Source: Selaginella moellendorffii
Lineage: Eukaryota > Streptophyta > Lycopodiopsida > Selaginellales > Selaginellaceae
Assembly (NCBI RefSeq): GCF_000143415.4
Contig: NW_003314314.1
Span: forward strand, 369,443-433,442
Direction of reading: 5' to 3'
DNA: 64,000 nucleotides
Shown: piece after piece, positions 37,967 through 49,676 of the stretch
How positions within the stretch are numbered: the stretch's first letter is position 1
How the letters are laid out: every line of letters begins with the position of its first letter
Made by a program: the position numbers and the translations under genes
The notes under the pieces: model-generated
Seen by the model: the letters and a program-made list of their open reading frames with translations, nothing else
Told to the model about the DNA's origin: nothing
Databases searched by the model: none

Positions 37967-40900
37967 CTTTTCCTCAGTTCTAGCGAAGGATAGAGGCGGA
38001 TTGCTGGGAGATGGCAAAGGCGGGGCGCAAACGAACCAAGGCGGAGACGGAACCTTCGCCAGAGCTGGAGCCTCCGGTCGAACAAGAGGCTATGGATGAG
38101 GAATCCTTGCATGAGGATGACTCCAGCGAGGAAACTTCCAAGCAGGAGTCTGGTGGCGAGGTTCGGTCGTCCAAGGCTCGATTGGATGTTCTAGAAGGAC
38201 AGTTGGCACAGACCAATGCCCTGCTAGAGACTCTCGTATGCAAGCTAAAGCGTGACGAGAAGCGGAAGAAAAAGAGAAAGACTGCGGATGCTGGCAGCGC
38301 AGAAGGTGCGGACCCTTCGGCAGGGACTGAGGCAGAACCAAACAAGGTCGAATAGACCGAAGTGGAATCAGTCCCTCAGGCAGTTCCCAAGTACAAACCA
38401 AAGCCCCCACCGGTCTTCAAGGGAGTGAATGACTATAAGGTGGTGGAGGATTGGTTTTACGATATGGAGGACTACTTCCGAGCGTTGCGATTACCGAGCT
38501 CGAAGAAGGTCCCATGTGCAAAACCATACTTGGCAGATAATGCCAAGTCTTGGTGGAGAATGACGGAGGCCAATGAAGGACCAGTGGCCACTTGGGACAT
38601 GATGAAGGCGAGGATCCGCGCAACATACGTTCCTTCGAATGCCACTCTGCATCTTAGAGATGAGCTGAGTAGGCTGAAGCAGACTGGAACCATCCAGGAA
38701 TATGTGAATGGGTTCATGGCAAAGAGGATACTTGTCACGGACATGGGGGATATGGATGCGTTCCATGCCTTCATATCAGGTTTGCAAACCTGGGCTCGCG
38801 GTGAGGTGATGCGCTGGAACTTGACCAACTACAAGGAAGCGTTGGATGCGGCCATCAAGGTGCATTTCAACGATAACCTGCAAAAGGGGAACACAACGGG
38901 GTCGGGATCCACGTTTAGCAAAGGGGCCAAACCAAGGGGAACGTATAGCAGGGGGAAATTCAAGAAGAGTTTCTCTAAGAATGAGTCCTCGGGGTTCCGG
39001 AAAGGCAAATCCGGTGGCCAGCGAGCGAGTACGTGGGGGAGTCAAGCGAAAAGAGACAAACCCACGGATAAGAAGGTCAAGTCGTATAGCAGCGTGGGAA
39101 ACAACGTATGCTACAATTGCGGTGAAGTGGGACACTTTTCGAGGGAATGTCCCTACCCGAAGAAGGCTAGAGCTAATATGGCCATCAAGTCGGGTGAAGT
39201 CCAAACTGAGGTATGTGATCCAGTCCCTAACTCAAAGTTACTCATTACACGAGCAACTTTGGTAGAGAGTCGTTCGCGACATCTACTAGCCCTCCGAGGG
39301 AAGCTCGGAAGTAGCTTTGTTAAGATCCTTATTGACACGGGTGCTTTGGATAATTTTGTGGCTGCAGACATAGTCCGGCAAGCCGAACTAACGATGCAGC
39401 GGCTAGGCGAACCAAGGACTATAGAGTTTGTTCAAGGTAGCCAAAGCACCGATGAGGTACTTTGACAAGCGAGAGTCGAAGTAGGGACATGGAAAGTAGA
39501 CATGGATTTCACCGTGTTGGACATGGCGGGATTTGACGTGATCTTCGGAATGGATTGGTTCAATCGGTTTGTGGTAGCCCTACATGGACAAGGTAGGAAC
39601 CTTGTGGTACTGGCGAATGCCCAAGGAAGAAGATCTAGGGTGGAGGCCCAAGATCTAAAGGTAGGGCAAAGCAAGGCCAAAGAATCCTGCTTAAACCTGG
39701 TGTCCACGAGAGGACAACTCACTAAAGGAACTAAGGCAGCCTTTTTGTGCTTACTCTCGGTGAAGAGTGACAAAAATACAGGAATGAAAGAAGTACCTTT
39801 AGTGATCCAGCGGGTGTTAGACCAATTCCAGGATACCATGCCGGAGGAGCTACCGGCGGGGTTGCCCCCCGCACGACCAATAGAACATAAGATTGAGCTG
39901 GTTGAGGGCGAGGCGGTGGTTCGTCCACCCTATCGTTTGAACGAAAAAGAACTCGCGGAGCTCTAGCGCCAACTAGAGGAGTTGGTGGACAAGGGGTATG
40001 TTAGGTTGAGCAAATCGCCGTATGGGGCGCTGGTGCTATTTGTGAAAAAGAAAGATGGGTCTATGCGTATGTGCATAGACTACTGGTTGCTCAACAAGTA
40101 TACAAAGAAGAACAAGTACCCTTTACCAAGGATTGAGGACCTGTTCGATAGGTTGGGAAAGGCAAAATACTTCTCGAGAATTGACATAAGGTCAGGATAC
40201 TATCAGATCAGGGTAGCGGAGGAAGATGTCGAGAAGACAACCTGTCGAACGAGGTATGGGAGCTTTGAGTTTCTGGTGATGCCCTTCGGACTATGCAATG
40301 TGCTGGCAACGTTTTCGGCGTTGATGAACCATATCTTTGTACCCTATCTGGATCATTTTGTGGTCGTCTATATTGGCGACATCCTGATCTATAGCGAAAC
40401 GCTAGAGGAGCATGCCAAACACTTGACGAAGGTGTTTGAGAAACTAAGGGAACACCAACTATATGCTAAAGAGAGCAAATGTGACTTTGCTCAACAAGAG
40501 GTAAAGTTTCTTGGGCATGTGGTGGGCAAGGATGGGCTCAAGGTGGACCCTGAGAAGGTCCAAGCGATCCAGGATTGGGAGCGACTATCAAATGTACACG
40601 AGTTAAGGGCATTCTTAGGGCTATGCAACTACTATCGAAAGTTTATCAGACACTATTCGAGAGTAGCCCTGCCCTTAACGGACCAAATGGGAAAAGGGAA
40701 GATGGTATGGACAGCGGAATGCAAGGCGGCATTCGTCCACCTCAAAGGGAAGTTGAGGAAGGCCCCCGTGTTGGCATTACCAGACTTTGGTAAGGACTTT
40801 GAGGTAGAAACAGATGCTTCAGACTTTGCGTTGGGCGCAGTTTTGAAGCAGGACAACCATCCAGTAGCATTCTTCTCGAAGAAGTTGGACAAGGCTCAAC

Positions 40901-41881
40901 AAAAGTGGCCTGCCTATGAGAAGGAATTGTTTGCGGTGGTCAAGGCGCTCAAGGAGTGGCGACACTACCTTGGGAGACACTTCAAAGTTTACACGGACAA
41001 TGTGGCAACGAAACACTTCTTGTCACAACCCGACCTAAGGGGAAAACAAGGTCGGTGGGCCAATGCTTTGGCCGAGTTTGATTGTGAGATCCTGTACAAG
41101 CCTGGGAAGAGCAACATCGTGGCAGATGCGCTAAGTCGAAAAGCGAGCTTGAAGTTGGCGATATCTAGCGCGACAGCAACCTTTTGGGATGATGTGCGGA
41201 TTGCATACGAGAATGATGGTCTAGCACAAGAAGTGTTGCTGAGGAATCTAGAGGCGCGGGAAGCTCACCAGAGAGGTGAGCTGCCAACAGAAGAGAAAAC
41301 GGGCTATGCAGAACGCAACGGACTCATATATTACAAGCAAACGAGGGTGTATGTTCCAGAAGGGGAACTAAGGAAGGTAGCCTTGGAAGAGTGTCATGAC
41401 GGACCTCTCGCGGGACACGGCGAAGTGCCCAAGACGATGGGCTTACTCAAAAGGAAGTATCACTGGCCAGATATGGCTAATGACGTCCAAGACTATGTAA
41501 AGACATGTCCAACATGTCAGCAGGTCAAAGCCGTGACGAAGGCTAGTGGGGGCTTGTTGCAAAGCATCCCCATTCCAGATCGTCCGTGGAAATGTCTCAC
41601 GATGGACTTCATCACGGGACTACCCCCAAGCGAGGGATTCGATGCGATATTCGTGGTGGTGGACCAATTTTCAAAGATGGCACATTTCATACCCACCACA
41701 ACGGAAGTGGATGCGGAAGGTGTGGCAAAGCTGTTCTTCGAACAAGTGGTTCGAGTTCGGGGAAGGCCGGAAGAGATTATCTCATATCGAGATAAGATCT
41801 TCACCAGTAGGTTCTGGAGGACACTCCTAGAACAGTATCGCACCAAGTTGAAATTCAACACAGCCTATCACCCACACACAG

Positions 41882-41928
41882 GTAATGGGTATTAAGTCAA
41901 GATTGATGGCACTAACACTTCTTGACAG
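41882..41928 (+). other. Intron 1 in the integrase coding region
   Basis: A 47-nt GT-AG segment (ACAG|GTAATGG...ACTAACACTTCTTGACAG|AT). It has a consensus branch site ACTAAC and a pyrimidine-rich 3' end. Its removal joins HPHT to DGQTERVNRQ in phase; unremoved it introduces TAA and a frameshift. Length not divisible by three. Confidence 0.8.
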
Positions 41929-42346
41929 ATGGACAAACGGAAAGGGTGAATAGACAGCTGGAGGATTATTTGCGATGCTATGTCTCGGGAGACCAGACCA
42001 ACTGGGTAAGTCATTTGGGACTTGCGGAAATGTGTTATAACAACTCACCACATTCGAGCATCGGGGTGAGTCCATGGGAAGTCATCAATGGGCGAGCTAT
42101 TGAAGGTCCTGTGGTACTCGGCGTGGCCGAGTATCATGGAGAGTTACCCGCAGTGGAGGCATTCACGGCGGAAAGACTCAACATTTGGAATCTAGTGAGG
42201 GATTCCTTGGAACGGGCTCAACAAAGGCAAACTAAGTACGCGAACCAAAAGCGTCGGGATGTGGAGTTCCAAGCTGGAGAGAAGGTGTGGCTGAACACCA
42301 AGAACCTCAGGCTACCAAGTGGGATCAGCCGGAAGTTGACCCAAAG

Positions 42347-42398
42347 GTAAAAATGCATGTATTCCTATAAATGAATTGATCTTGAGTTCCTTAAGCAG
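42347..42398 (+). other. Intron 2 downstream of the integrase core
   Basis: A 52-nt GT-AG segment (CAAAG|GTAAAAA...TCCTTAAGCAG|GTTCG). Its removal joins KLTQR to FAGPYEI in phase; unremoved it gives an immediate stop TAA. Length not divisible by three. Confidence 0.78.
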
Positions 42399-42780
42399 GT
42401 TCGCGGGGCCTTACGAGATTGAGGCTCGAATCGGTAAAGTGGCTTACCATCTCCGACTTCCTCGAGAGATGGGGAAGATGCATCCCGTATTCCACGTGAA
42501 CTTACTCAAGCCATATTTTGAGGATCCACTTCGCAAGGACCAAGTAAGACCTTTACCTGAGGTTATCCAAGGGGAGGAGGAATACGAAGTCGAGGCCATC
42601 CTCAATGCGTGCAAGAGCAAGTGACAAGGACGCGAGGTGAGAGAGTTCCATGTGAAGTGGAAAGGATTTCCACACTGCGAAGCAACATGGGAACCGGAGG
42701 AGAACCTAGCGAACGCGCGAGATCTAGTGGAGGAATTTCTGCATGGCAGAACTCTATGTACTTATGCAAAGTTCAATTAA

Positions 42781-43182
42781 AAGTATCAATTTGAGAAGTT
42801 GAGCAATGGCATATGTTGGGACCCAAAGGCGCGCCGAAGGTAAGCTAATTAGCATGGGTTAGCTAGGTCGACCAGGCGTAGGGAGCTACGCCCGACTCCC
42901 TACGGGGATGTCGAATCTGTAGACATATTCTACAGAGGTTGGGTTCGAGTCCCAACCCCCTAGTAAAGCAAGGCTGGGTTCAAGTCCCGACCCCATACTA
43001 GGGCGTGGTGAGGTGAGGAGTATAGGGACACCTATATTCCGTTGTCATGGGCTCTTGGCTGGGGAGGCTAACTTAGGCACACCGCTAAGTGGGGGGATGC
43101 CCCCGGAGACATGGTCAACAAGTCGTAGGATAAAATGAGATGTTCGATGTGGGCATCGAACTTCTTCTATGGGTGGTGGAGT
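42781..43182 (+). other. Chromovirus 3' untranslated region with T-arm-like hairpins
   Basis: A 400-nt stretch between the pol stop and the 3' LTR. Two segments, GGTTGGGTTCGAGTCCCAACC at about 42937-42957 and GCTGGGTTCAAGTCCCGACC at about 42972-42991, look like tRNA T-arms with B-box cores. Directly before the LTR is GGGTGGTGGAGT, a weak polypurine tract. Confidence 0.55.
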
Positions 43183-44329
43183 TGTAAGGAACTAACTCGC
43201 CGAGGTGTCGTAGGCTAAAGGAACCCCGAAAGCATGACCAAAATGACAAAGAGTTCATCGGATGGGACCAAGTCGAAGATCGAGTCCAAGACCGACTCTA
43301 GGACCGAGTTCGAGATAGAGTCCGGAATCGAGTTCGAGACCGACTCGGGGACCGAGTTCGAGTCCGAGTTCGAGACCGAGTTCGAGACGGAGTCCGAGAT
43401 CCGAAATCGGGTTCGAGACCGAGTCCGAGGTCGAGTCCGAGGTCGGGTCCAAGATCGGGTCTGAGATCGAGTCTGAGATCGAGTCCGAGACCGAATCCGA
43501 AGTCGGGTCCTAGATCGAGCCAGAGACTAAGTCCAAATACTAATATGGGTCAAGGGGTGAAAGCCCAAAGCGTGCGTCTCCCAGGGGGGGGGGGGGGGGG
43601 GGGGGCTGCAGGGGGTTCCAAAAGTATAGTAGGGATAGTGAGGTCCAGGAACCAGTTTTGAAGGGACTCTCCAGTGGGGCTTCCAAACTGACTTAAGGTT
43701 GAGATTGGGACCGAGGGGCCTTGGGTGGGAGTGAGTATGGACTTGGTTGGTGCCGGAGGGGCCATCCAAGGAAGTGCTCAAGAGCAGCTCCCACTCCCGA
43801 AAGGGAAACCGATTGCGGTGCTCCCGGCTCATGTGGAGTGGTGCCCCACTTGAGTACCATGCAGCTCATTGGTCCTCGCCCTTCCTAGGGGCTTGGGCCT
43901 TCCTTCGGGATGGAAGTGGGGGGGTAGAGGTACCCATACCGGGCCGCTAGGCCACGGTGTTTCGCCCCGGCGTCCTGAAGTAAGTGTTGCACTCAAAACT
44001 TGGGATTTAGAGGGTCCCATGATCAAGTCTTGTGGTACCAAGGGATGTTAGGAACTTGGAAGCTTGGTGTGCTTGGCTGCTTGTGCTTGCGGGGAGTGTA
44101 GCCGAACCTTAAGTCCAGTCTAACCCGGGGAGGGGGATTGGGAGTGATTTGGGAATCCGTGGATGGATGGTTAACACTTCGTTGCTTGTGCAGTGAGTAG
44201 CTGAGACTAAGTAGGAGCTGGTACCATAGGCGAGAACCTTGGCAAGGGAACTTAGCAAAAGCCAAGGCAGTGTTGGACGGGTAGACGAGGTAAGCTGGCA
44301 AATTAGAAAGGAAAAATTTGTGGCTTACA
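43183..44329 (+). repeat. 3' LTR of the chromovirus
   Basis: 1147 bp, nearly identical to the 5' LTR. It differs by a longer guanine tract (about 43585-43605), a short insertion near 43895-43918 (GGCCTTCCTTCGGGATGG region) and scattered substitutions. Confidence 0.92.
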
Positions 44330-44718
44330 CATAGTCGTCAGAATGTCCAAAGGTGTGTTTGAAGACGTTCGGAAGAACATTTCAATCCCCACAAGTGGTT
44401 GCGCACAAACCATTGTACCACTGCAATGCCGTCCTTTAGAGACATGTGAGAAACTCAGAAACATCGAGCATCATCCTAAGAATGATATATGGCAATCACC
44501 GTGAAGTGATCGAACCAATGGTACATATCATCCCCAAGATTCCCGCGAAAGAACTCCGGCCGAATGCAAGGATTGGCACTAAGAGCAGGAGGAGTTGTTC
44601 CACGTGCCATGAACGCTGCCATCAACTGAGTTTGATTGTTCGATTGCAAGTGCATAGCATCAAGTAATTGTACCAACTGTTGCTCCAGAGTCAAAGGAAG
44701 AAATTGCTGATCTGCCAT
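44330..44718 (-). mobile_element. Older gypsy element, gag N-terminus
   Basis: The minus strand starts with MADQQFLPLTLEQQLVQLLD and reads RPEFFRGN...MYHWFDHFT, gag-type features (CIRPEFF corresponds to the P..F.G core). It breaks off at the chromovirus insertion and is continued at 36811 and below. Frameshifts are present after about 44476. Confidence 0.7.
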
Positions 44719-47700
44719 GAAGATGAACGAAAAAAAAGAGCAAAAGAAGAGAAATTACAAAAAGTTAGAAGGAAATGGTAGATCTAGACAATGCAAAAAG
44801 CTAGATCTAAACCAAAATCCTGAAAGGAAAGAACAAAAGAAAGGAAATGGAAAAAGCTAGATCTAGACGATGTAAAAGCTAGATCTAAATCAAAATCCCA
44901 AATCCAAACACTCCTCAGGGATAATCAAAGGTGCCCCTCACCTCCACCAATGTGAGTGTTTAGAATATGGAAAAGGAATATAGAAAATAAGCATTTTAAT
45001 TAGCCCAAAAACCTTAGCTTATATATAGGAGCAAGTGGTTCGGATTGAAACCAATCCAACGGGTACCAAAATCCCACTATGCTAATATTAGTATACGGCA
45101 TCGTAGTAGTACACTTGGCCTTCACAATGTTAATATTGTAAAATAAAGAAAATTTAAATTTACTTTTTAAAAATAACTTACTATGTAATATATATATTAT
45201 TTAAAAAATTAAATTTTAGACTGAAATAAAGTTTATAGGTTATAAATTATTTTAATATTTCAGTGGTTTAAATGAATAAATATAAATTTTTAAACAAATT
45301 AAACCTAAGGTATTACTATTTTTTATATAATAAGTAAAAAATTAAATATAAATAAATTAAAAATTTATTATTTTATAGAAAAATATATAAGTTATTATTT
45401 AAATTATTTGTATTTGAGCTGACAGTGGAAAGAGAAAATGCTCTTCTAGAGTCAAATTTTATAAAAAATAAACAGTACTTTCTTTTTGCTAGTTTGATTT
45501 TCTAGTTTTAATAAATAAAAATGTGTTATAATGAATAAAATTTAATTTGATTGGAATTTTTAATTATTAAAATTTATATCTATATCACTATATCATTATT
45601 ATCACTATTGTTTGGCAAAACATTAACCTCCTTAAGTGATGCATTAAAAACTATTTAGCATAAGATAATTTATTACTAGCATATAGTGATATCAGCTCTA
45701 TATAGTTTTAATTTTATATTGATTATTGATATAAATAATTTAAAGTATTTTTTGCTAGTTGCACAGTTTATAATTTTTATACCACTGTTACCATAGAAAT
45801 ATTTTTGGTGTAAATTAAATTTAAAATGTTGTATTTGGATATATTATTGATGTTTTTCATTATGTTTTTATATTTTAAAAAAAAATATAAGAAATTGAAT
45901 GAACTCCCCAAGAGTTTTCCAATCCAGCATTTTTCTTACTTGATGGATTCTCCCAACCTTAATGAGTACGTTGAATAAGTAATTATATGCCATTGTGTTA
46001 AGATTGTAACAAGCTTCTTTGATCAGTCACTAAAAGAACATGAAAATAACGTTTGAATCTTTTTTTTTTGCAAGATCTTGTACACTGCAATGTGGCTAAA
46101 GTAGAAGCCTTAGAATGTAGCTAGACTCCCCACCAGAATTCCTTCTAAAAACTTTGATTCGAGAACTTTGTAAATCTCTGTCACTAAGTATTCATCCACT
46201 GCTGCAATGTCGATTGAAGGATTGAGCTCGTCTATAATATCTAATATATTTTTAATAGAAGTATAAGCTTATTAAAAGCACATAGATTCAGTATATTACT
46301 ATTAATTATCTTTATAAAACTCTTAGAAAATTGTATCTTGTTTTATGCAAAATTTACATGTAATCTCATTTTCTTTTTATATAATTTTTTTTCTTTAGAA
46401 AAGAACATTGTGAATGTAAACTTTTTAAATTAGTTGTGCTAAATGACACAACTATAGATGAAGGTTTTATGTTTTAACTTAGTTCCAGCAAATAAATTTC
46501 TTAAGAATGGATTAAATGCTCATTCAGACAAAAGAAACAGAATATACTTCCCATTGGAATTATAAGAAATGGCACTGAGAAATGGTTGTCAACTTGAGAG
46601 CGTTTCTGCTGAATAACAAATATTTTTCCGTTCAATGCGTTCTCATAGCTCTGAACGAACGAATGGGATGGGATACATGCAAGTTCGATTTGCTGTTTTA
46701 TCTGCTTTGAACGATATTTCGATACCTTCCATTCAATCTGTCAAGGTAATTTAAGCATACAAGAAAGCAGCCACCACACCAATTCTGCTGGTGGTCTGGG
46801 TTACAGTGGCGGCAGCTTGTACACACATACGTAGAACATTTCTGTCAGTCCACTTAAACCCCCTTGGATACAATCGCTTTGGCGTGCTCTCATAAAACTT
46901 TGGCAATGGAGCTCGACAGTGTCCCAAAAAGGTGTAAAGTCTGGCTCTGCTACAATGTTGGGTTCATTCAACAGCAGAAAAGCAGTTGGAGTGGGAGAGC
47001 ATGTGAAGATCAGAAGTTAGCAGATCTATCCAATTATAAAACTAAAAAGAAAGAAAACTATCGTTGCTAGGTTCCAGGGCCACCATGTGTTGCGAGCAGA
47101 ATCTCTAGGAGCTAGAAGAGCTTCTTCGTGCATTCATTGGAATCGAGACATTTGAGGGAGTGGCAGTGGTGTCATTTTCAAGAAGGCGCTGGTCGCTGGT
47201 CGGTCGGTAGTTTGGTTCAAAGTTCAGACCTTCCAGCAGCACGACTTGCTTCCTCCCTGTTTTGTCAAGCGCCTCCAATTGGTGAAGGTGACGGTGAAGG
47301 TGACGGCAGCGGTAGTGGTGGTGGTGGTGGTGGTGGCGAGCCACTGTACCGTGCGTAATGGTTGGTGTTTCTATCATCTTTCCCAAGACTTTTCTCTTCC
47401 TCCTTGTGAGAGTTTGAGAAGTCTGGGAAAGCTCTTTAAATTATTCCGGGAAGAACATGGTGGGCGGTGGGGCGAACATGAGACACTGTTCCACTCGCTC
47501 ACACAACTCACTTGCATCAATGATCGCCAAGTTCGTAGCGTAAGCTGATAGCTAGCCTTTCTCTACCTGAATCATGGGCTTCTTTTCAACTTTTCTTTTT
47601 TTTTGGAATCTAAACAGCAGACATTTGTGGCTTGTGTGTGTCGTCTGCCGCCACAGGTTCAGAAAGTGTCCCCGCAGCGAGATATGAACTCTGAAACCGA

Positions 47701-49327
47701 AGGGGCTTCTGTTTCCTGCTGTGCTAACTCACCCGTCGGCATCAGATTCAGTCGCTTATATATACACTTCGAAATTGCAAATGTCGCTTTTCCTATGAAT
47801 ACTATTCACCATTCAATGGCCACATGAACTCGAAAGCAACAAGACGACGATCCTAAGGTTGAATCATCAATTTTTCTGGTTTGGTTCCATCAACAAACTT
47901 AGGGGGACAAGTTGGACCACTCGAACTTTTTCGTCGCCCAACTTGGGATCAAATGGGGGATCAGTTTCGCTTTGAGTGTGACCCAAGAGAACTTTGATCC
48001 AGTGCAACTTGCAACTTCATCACTCCGTACTGCTATATTTCCATCAAGGAAATTTTTTTCGTACGCTGCATGTGGCCGACGGACGTGGCGGGCAGGAAAC
48101 CAATGACCGTTATTCCGTCGCAATCCCACCCGCCACTCCCACGACGCCACGTCACGGCCCTGTTTCTTCGTTGTCTGGAAGAGCGAAAATGTTTTCGTTT
48201 ATCTTCGAAAGCTTCACATGGAAATGATACCGAGACACGTTCTCACGTGGCCGTGGGATCAGAGTTTCTCCGGAAAGATGCCGAAAGATTCGGCTGGGAT
48301 TCCCTTGTTGAATCCCATGGCACCAATGCGTTGAAATGGAGTGACATGGGAGTGGGGTGCACGACGGACAAAACTTTCTTCTCTCCAATTGGCCGGCACT
48401 TTGATTTGTCTTTTCGGGGTTCCACTCATGGGATAGATTACAATTTACATCTTTAAAAAAATGTGGAAAGCTTTCCACCGATTTTTTTCTTTTCTTTAAT
48501 CGCTTTGCAACAACGACAACGGCCAACTGAAAGAACATGGATTCGATTTAAGCGTTACTCGCCAGATGTTTGATTTGGATCTGGGGCAATCTAAGGCGTT
48601 CGTTTGGAAGGTTTGATAATTGTTACGAGCTGGCTCCTTGATCAACCAAAGTAGAAAATGGTTTGCTTGGATTGAAAATTCCTTGAAGATGCGCCCGCCA
48701 TATTATCCAAACTTTGGAAGCATCATCGCCGCCTTCGACATACATTGTCTTAGTGGATTCCATCTCTATCTAAGATAGATTCCATTTCCATTTCATTTGG
48801 AAACTTGGACGATGACATGGTTCTTCCCAATCTCAAGAGCAACGATTTGCTGACTGGGCGTGGTAAAAAACATGTCTTTTTACTCCTCTTTTACCACGCC
48901 AGTCAGTGGTCACGCTCGCCGCAAAATCCAACACGCCGCCACGCCACGACCATTATAGGAAATGCATGTGTGGATGAATCATCAAACACAGAGAAAAAAA
49001 AAAAAGCCTTTTTACTTTTGACTGCAGTTTTTACCATCTCCACTACTTACACGCCCTCGGTCAAAGTAAAAATCGGCGCTCCTCCCAAAACCCAACCAAC
49101 CAACGTTTCACCTTGTTCTGTTATTTCCGTTGATCAGACAGTGGCTGTCCGTTAGTTTAATTCGAAGCTTTCCGCCCAAAAACACTCGAGCGATGGAGAG
49201 AACGCTCCACCAAAACGCTCCCGGGATCCAGCTAAGTCACGCTTTCTTTGAGCGGTCCCAATGCGGCGGCCCGGGGATCGCCCGCTAGCTTAGCGATTTG
49301 GCCGAGCGATCGCCTCCCCCCTCGCCG
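44719..49327. other. Long stretch without recognisable genes
   Basis: Up to about 46.6 kb it is very AT-rich. 44740-44900 is the upstream side of the older gypsy gag. 46.6-49.3 kb is of average composition; ORFs of up to 128 codons on both strands (for example around 47105-47386 and 48070-48538) are low-complexity or lack any domain signature. A GGT/GGC trinucleotide run lies at about 47308-47337. I see no RNA genes. Confidence 0.5.
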
Positions 49328-49335
49328 TATAAAAA
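49328..49335 (+). promoter_or_regulatory. TATA box of the pectate lyase gene
   Basis: TATAAAAA in a GC-rich context (CGCCGTATAAAAACCCC), about 350 nt upstream of the start codon and followed by a pyrimidine-rich leader typical of a 5' UTR. Transcription start about 30 nt further is inferred. Confidence 0.6.
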
Positions 49336-49676
49336 CCCCCTCTCTTGTTGAGCCATTCATCCATCCATTTCATTCATTCAATTGCCCATCCTTTCCCTCT
49401 TTTTCTCGCCTTCTTTCTTTCTTTCTTTCTCCCATTCGATTGATCGCTCCCCCTCGCCTTCCTCTCTCGCGATCCGCGAGTTCTTGGGCTGGATTTCGCA
49501 GCGGCAGGGTCTTGATTCCTCTGTTTCTTTGGCGACAAGGCGAGGATACGAAGATTCTCCACGCCGTCTGCCGAAATTTCGACCTGCATTGCGCGAAATC
49601 CAGCGATCCACCGGGTTTTTCTCTCCCGATTCGTCCCTCCAGCTCCCATTCGATCTCGTCTTTGCCGGATTCTTGG

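Larger units (their letters stand above)
38011..42780 (+). pseudogene. Chromovirus gag-pol polyprotein, inactivated
   Basis: One continuous frame (apart from introns) runs from 38011 to the TAA at 42778. Landmarks in order: gag with a Lys-rich N-part, capsid-like region, zinc knuckle CYNCGEVGHFSREC (about 39107-39148); protease ILIDTGALDNFV (about 39325-39360); reverse transcriptase with [17 protein letters not shown] and YIGDILIYS, where the first catalytic Asp of the YxDD box is Gly; RNase H ([13 protein letters not shown]); integrase zinc-binding CPTCQQVK and catalytic core; DGQTERVNRQ; RFAGPYEI module; chromodomain (HVKWKGFP, TWEPEENL). In-frame stops lie at 38353 (TAG), 39463 (TGA), 39964 (TAG) and 42622 (TGA). 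Introns at 41882-41928 and 42347-42398 must be removed to keep frame. Confidence 0.9.
36817..44329 (+). mobile_element. Ty3/gypsy chromovirus LTR retrotransposon
   Basis: A 7.5-kb element with two LTRs that begin TGTAAG and end CTTACA. It is flanked by a perfect 5-bp target duplication CATAG (36812-36816 and 44330-44334). Next to the 5' LTR is TGGTATCGGAGC, one base off the common initiator-Met tRNA primer site. One long gag-pol frame follows (gag zinc knuckle, protease, reverse transcriptase, RNase H, integrase, GPY/F-like module, chromodomain). Order and chromodomain place it among the chromoviruses. It is inactive as sequenced: four in-frame stops and a mutated reverse-transcriptase active site. 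Two short GT-AG introns interrupt the integrase end. The LTRs are nearly identical apart from point changes, guanine-tract length and an indel, so the insertion is fairly young. It lies inside an older gypsy element. Confidence 0.95.

Noticed and set aside
47105-47386. His-rich minus-strand ORF
   Set aside because: The His run comes from a GGT trinucleotide repeat; no start context, splice pattern or domain.
49248-49676. Upstream in-frame ATG extending pectate lyase
   Set aside because: The extension is Ser/Pro-rich low complexity, lies directly behind a TATA box and would bury the signal peptide.
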